DNA of 42,319 bases from Cytidiella melzeri (taxonomy: Eukaryota > Basidiomycota > Agaricomycetes > Polyporales > Irpicaceae), in contig JABYQR010000372.1 in the NCBI GenBank assembly GCA_022592445.1, positions 1-42,319 on the forward strand, in the 5' to 3' direction. The notes beneath the pieces are model-generated. The model had not been told where the DNA came from. It did no database searches and saw only the letters and a program-made list of their open reading frames with translations. A program made the position numbers and the translations under genes. Shown in pieces: positions 39,051 to 42,319 of the stretch (position 1 is the first letter of the stretch; every line of letters begins with the position of its first letter).

Positions 39051-41981
39051 GTACTTACCCACAACTCGAGCACTGAATTCATTCGTCACCTCAAATCAAT
39101 CCCTGAGGGTTCCACCGCCCCTGCGCATAGCTCGGGTGCTGGCTCGCACGGGACTCAACTTCATGCCCCCCCGACGTATGCGACTATTGTCCAGACGTCG
39201 CAGGCGAACGAGGTGCCGCTACAGGTAAGCATACGCACCCCCCAACTATCCATCGATCCACGTGCCTGTCATCTGATGGGCACGAGGATTTACTTCGCGC
39301 AATATGGGACTGCGCTTATACTCGTGTTTCGAATTCAGATTCCGACATCGACCCAGGCTGTTCCAGCCGGGTCTAATCCTCTCCAAGGGCGAACGCACAC
39401 CAGTGAGCCCGAGGACAGAAACCAATCGCAGCGAACCGATGAAGGATCTATCCTTCACGCATTCGTGTGCAGAGGCGAGAACGCAGTGGGTGACATCCTG
39501 GATCGTGTCATCGAGTCGTTCGACAATATCGCGATGGCGGCCCCTAGCTGGGATCCGTCTGGCGCGTTCTTCGCGGAGCTGCCTGTAGGTAGGCGGGAAT
39601 TCGCTCGTAATCGCATCGTGGGTCTGTTACAAATGGTGACAGACCATTTCGAAGCGTACTTCCGAAAGTGGGACCCTGCTTCCCCTTCTCTTCTCATTGC
39701 GTCTACTCAGGCGCACCGACACATCGAGGCCTCAACGTTTATCCGGGGCATGGTGTCCGATATGGCTTCCAGCGTCAGTCAAATTCGCTCTGACATGGCC
39801 AAGCTGCGTAGTGAGCGGAGGCTCAGGTTCCAACAGGAGCATATGGAAGTGGACGACGAGGCTTTGCCGTCGTATGCCCGCCCGACAAAAGCGTCTGCAG
39901 CCAAGGGACCTGGTCCCAAGGCCAAAAAGACGCTTGACTCGATTTGTGTTGCCCCCGGTCGTGCCTCTCGTAGAGAGCATGGCGGCGCGGTAAGCGATGC
40001 GATGACTTCTGCAGACGAGGGTGGTGCTGCCTCCGAAGCGGAAGAGATCATGACACCGGGAGCTCGGAGGAGCTACGCCGATGCCACCAAAAAGAAGGGG
40101 AAAGACAAGGCGCCAGCCAAGTCTCCGTTCGAGGGTATGCACCCATCAGTCGCGTTGACCCATCGCCAGCGCCAAGCAGCAGCTGCCAAGAAGGCGGCTG
40201 CTTCTGCTTCCACATCAACGACTGCTCCTCCTGCTGCTGCGGCGGGAGAAACCAGTCTTGGCAAGCGTCCGCGTGCGGACTCCACTCATACCACGGAGCG
40301 CCCTGACACTCCATCCACTGCAGCTCCGCCAGCGAAGAAGCTTCGGACTGCTGACGACTGGTTCAAGTCGCTCTCGGTGGAGATGATCAACAACTTCGCC
40401 CTGGGATTACGAGTCTTGGGCCCTACGGCCGTTGACTTTAGCATCGACCAGATCCTAGCGACTGGTCAACGAATGGGCTCCTTCGGTTTCCCAATTGAGG
40501 TGTCCTCCCAATCTGTCCCCCCCCCTCCTCCTGCTCCGGTGAACCCCCCTGCAAATGCTTCGGCAGGACAGGGTGCGAGTACCCCAGCAGCACGAGACAA
40601 AGGAAAGGGGAAAATCATTGTTCCAGGCACCCACCCTGCGAGTGATACCAAGCCAGATGCGAGAGCAAATCTCGTACGTGAGCCTAAGCCTAAGGCCCCA
40701 GTCGTCCATGCCCCCCGGCCTCCAGAGTCTAAGACTACGGTGGTGATTACGTTCCACCAGTCTGCTGACGAGGGGTCGATCCGCAAGGAAGAGGAAGTTC
40801 GAACCATTGTGGCCCGACTTTATCATAGCTGGCAGCTTGCTGAGCACGAAAAGAAGGGAGGTGCGACGACCACCCTCCAACCGAAACTGAATCCTGTTAT
40901 CAGGGTGAAGTGGGACGAGAAACGGCGAAACCAGCTGCAGTTGGCTTTCCAAGTGCGTCCCGAACTCAGCTTCGTGAATTGGCTCGAAGACGTCTGGACG
41001 AAGATGACCACTGAGGATCTCGCTGGTTATCCCCTGTCCTCCTCATACCCTCCCGTCCTCTTGGTACATATGTACACGTCGATGGCGGAACTCGTGATCC
41101 AGGCTTGCCCAAGCAAGGATCTTTCAATTCAGGATATCTTCGCGGAAATGTCGAGGAACAATCCTGAGGTTTTCCAACACCTGGTCCCGTCGAACTACAC
41201 CCCTGTCGCGTTCTGGGGTGCTGGTCATAGGAAAGGCTCTCCAGGGCCCCTCCATATCTTCGCGTATGACGTTGGCGGCGAGGTCGCCCAACGCCTCATC
41301 CAGGAGAGAGTTACCATCGGCTCGAAAAAGTGCTCTTTAGTACTTGCTCAGTCGACGGCTCGTGTTGCGATGTGCACTCACTGCCATCGTATTGGACACT
41401 GGAGGGACCAGTGCAAAAATGGAGCGTTCGAATGGTGCAAGGTCTGCCCAGCGAACCACACGACGGAGGACCATAACACGGTTGCTCCTTGCTGTATCCC
41501 CACAAGGGAGAGGCTTCAGACAGAAAGGTGGCCGTGTCCGAGCGAACACTGGATCTGTGCAAATTGTGGTAAGACGGGCCACGGACATTACTCGAACAGA
41601 TGCTCGAGGTACTCGAAGCGAGGGGACAAGGCGTACATGCAAGGCGTCGACCCCGCCACCCAACTTCGTCGGGATGTCCCGGCCGTTCCATGCAAGGCTG
41701 GTCGTCAGTTGGACAACAACGCGACCAAGTCTGCTAACCGCGCCATTCGCACTCAGAAGAAGCGAGCCGAAGAGGCTGCAGCTGCTCTGATTGCAGCGAA
41801 GGATCATGATGGGAACGTTCCCATGCGCGAGTCGACCCCGGTCGCTGGCCCATCGACACAACGCAAGCGCGTTAAGTCTGGACGGTACGAGGCATTGTCG
41901 GAAGTCGCAGAGACGTCTGAGGATGATGTTGAGATTGTCGGTGCTGGCGCCTCTGGGATAGAGGATGGTCAGCACGAATAG
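39051..41981 (+). CDS. LINE ORF1, Gag-like nucleic-acid-binding protein
   Basis: An open frame runs from 39051 to TAG at 41979-41981, more than 900 codons without a stop. No in-frame ATG exists before the core; an ATG at 39047 is one frame off (MSTYPQLEH then stop), so the start is unresolved. Ala/Pro/Ser-rich linkers (about 40080-40560) precede a conserved-looking core (VVITFHQSADEGSIR, NQLQLAFQVRPELSFVNWL). The C-terminus has knuckles CTHCHRIGHWRDQC, a WCKVC...H...C segment and CANCGKTGHGHYSNRC. Such proteins coat LINE RNA and aid reverse transcription. A possible intron at 39225-39338 (114 bp, GTAAGC to TTCAG) is discussed in the findings. Absence of stops suggests a recent copy. Confidence 0.85.
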   Translation, partial: VLTHNSSTEFIRHLKSIPEGSTAPAHSSGAGSHGTQLHAPPTYATIVQTSQANEVPLQVSIRTPQLSIDPRACHLMGTRIYFAQYGTALILVFRIQIPTSTQAVPAGSNPLQGRTHTSEPEDRNQSQRTDEGSILHAFVCRGENAVGDILDRVIESFDNIAMAAPSWDPSGAFFAELPVGRREFARNRIVGLLQMVTDHFEAYFRKWDPASPSLLIASTQAHRHIEASTFIRGMVSDMASSVSQIRSDMAKLRSERRLRFQQEHMEVDDEALPSYARPTKASAAKGPGPKAKKTLDSICVAPGRASRREHGGAVSDAMTSADEGGAASEAEEIMTPGARRSYADATKKKGKDKAPAKSPFEGMHPSVALTHRQRQAAAAKKAAASASTSTTAPPAAAAGETSLGKRPRADSTHTTERPDTPSTAAPPAKKLRTADDWFKSLSVEMINNFALGLRVLGPTAVDFSIDQILATGQRMGSFGFPIEVSSQSVPPPPPAPVNPPANASAGQGASTPAARDKGKGKIIVPGTHPASDTKPDARANLVREPKPKAPVVHAPRPPESKTTVVITFHQSADEGSIRKEEEVRTIVARLYHSWQLAEHEKKGGATTTLQPKLNPVIRVKWDEKRRNQLQLAFQVRPELSFVNWLEDVWTKMTTEDLAGYPLSSSYPPVLLVHMYTSMAELVIQACPSKDLSIQDIFAEMSRNNPEVFQHLVPSNYTPVAFWGAGHRKGSPGPLHIFAYDVGGEVAQRLIQERVTIGSKKCSLVLAQSTARVAMCTHCHRIGHWRDQCKNGAFEWCKVCPANHTTEDHNTVAPCCIPTRERLQTERWPCPSEHWICANCGKTGHGHYSNRCSRYSKRGDKAYMQGVDPATQLRRDVPAVPCKAGRQLDNNATKSANRAIRTQKKRAEEAAAALIAAKDHDGNVPMRESTPVAGPSTQRKRVKSGRYEALSEVAETSEDDVEIVGAGASGIEDGQHE

Positions 41982-42042
41982 CTGATAGCTTGTTTGTAAT
42001 ATAACTGCTACTTCCTTTTTTATGTATTGTGACAACCGTAAC

Positions 42043-42319
42043 ATGATACCCAGAACGCCGAGCCCAATGATGGCAGAGCCCCCGACACCCATACACCGTG
42101 AGAGTCAAGTGTCACCCATGTACTCTAGAGATCAATCACCCGACTTCTGGTCGGGTGCCCCTGAGTATAGAACGGCTTATGAAGCCCGGATGTCATCCTT
42201 TGATTATGTCAGAGAAGATGAGTTTCTTGAGAATCGTGTGCTGCAGCCGGACATGACGCGCACAACCCTCGCGGGAACTTCCTACATGATGCAGCCTCAC
42301 ACGCCGCGTCGCATCACAC
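42043..42319 (+). CDS. LINE ORF2, N-terminal fragment
   Basis: An ATG at 42043 (an in-frame one also at 42022) opens a frame continuing to the window edge: MIPRTPSPMMAEPPTPIHRE and on. It follows the ORF1 stop by about 60 bp. The 90 or so visible residues are Ser/Pro-rich and do not reach an endonuclease or RT motif, so the assignment rests on position. Confidence 0.6.
   Translation, partial: MIPRTPSPMMAEPPTPIHRESQVSPMYSRDQSPDFWSGAPEYRTAYEARMSSFDYVREDEFLENRVLQPDMTRTTLAGTSYMMQPHTPRRIT

Larger units (their letters stand above)
39017..42319 (+). mobile_element. Non-LTR retrotransposon (LINE), 3' part beyond window
   Basis: A two-ORF layout, with a zinc-knuckle ORF1 followed 60-odd bases later by a second ORF cut by the window edge, fits fungal LINEs. 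Its 5' boundary is unclear: the hAT element abuts the 5' region, so the true LINE start may lie to the left of the hAT. No 3' tail or target duplication can be seen here. Confidence 0.8.

Noticed and set aside
40455..40952. 165-codon minus-strand frame within LINE ORF1
   Set aside because: Shadow of the GC-rich, Ala/Pro-rich ORF1 on the other strand.

Overview
This window comes from a filamentous basidiomycete, almost certainly a mushroom-forming Agaricomycete. Genes carry many 45-65 bp GT-AG introns, and the repeats (Plavaka-type transposase, chromodomain Ty3/gypsy, Ty1/copia, hAT, zinc-knuckle LINE) and gene families (DUF6533-like membrane protein, multi-exon aldo-keto reductase, cupredoxin-like secreted protein) fit that group. 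This is a protein-level judgement; no database was searched.

Left block (1-12.5 kb): a minus-strand Plavaka (CACTA-like) transposase runs off the left edge with two in-frame stops. Divergent from it is a six-exon gene of unknown function (2789-12453). Its last exon is split by a full-length chromodomain Ty3/gypsy element (3958-12287) with a perfect 5-bp target duplication, CAATG. Removing the element plus one duplication copy restores the reading frame exactly. The LTRs differ only by one base and one 22-bp repeat unit, yet gag and pol are broken by several frameshifts.

Central host block (13.6-29.2 kb): a secreted protein of four cupredoxin-like domains whose exon pattern repeats four times; a DUF6533-like multi-pass membrane protein of uncertain integrity; an FMN-dependent alpha-hydroxy-acid oxidase (nine exons, one of 19 nt); a conserved hypothetical with a CxxC motif, tail-to-tail with it; an aryl-alcohol-dehydrogenase-type aldo-keto reductase (seven exons); and an unrecognised 471-aa protein. 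No pathway obviously joins them, though two are redox enzymes and one is a predicted secreted copper-type protein.

Right block (30.2-42.3 kb): nested transposons. A hAT element (30201-39008) is bounded by an 8-bp duplication TACACAAT and similar inverted ends, and keeps remnants of its transposase. Inside it sits a Ty1/copia element (30476-35696; 217-bp LTRs differing at one base; 5-bp duplication GTGTG). Its primer site matches the anticodon arm of initiator tRNA-Met, and its pol gene contains two apparent spliceosomal introns between integrase and reverse transcriptase. Immediately right of the hAT is a LINE with a long zinc-knuckle ORF1 and the start of ORF2, cut by the window edge.

The most unusual items are the intron-bearing copia pol, the exon-periodic cupredoxin gene, and the exact genealogy of insertions (gypsy into an exon; copia into hAT).
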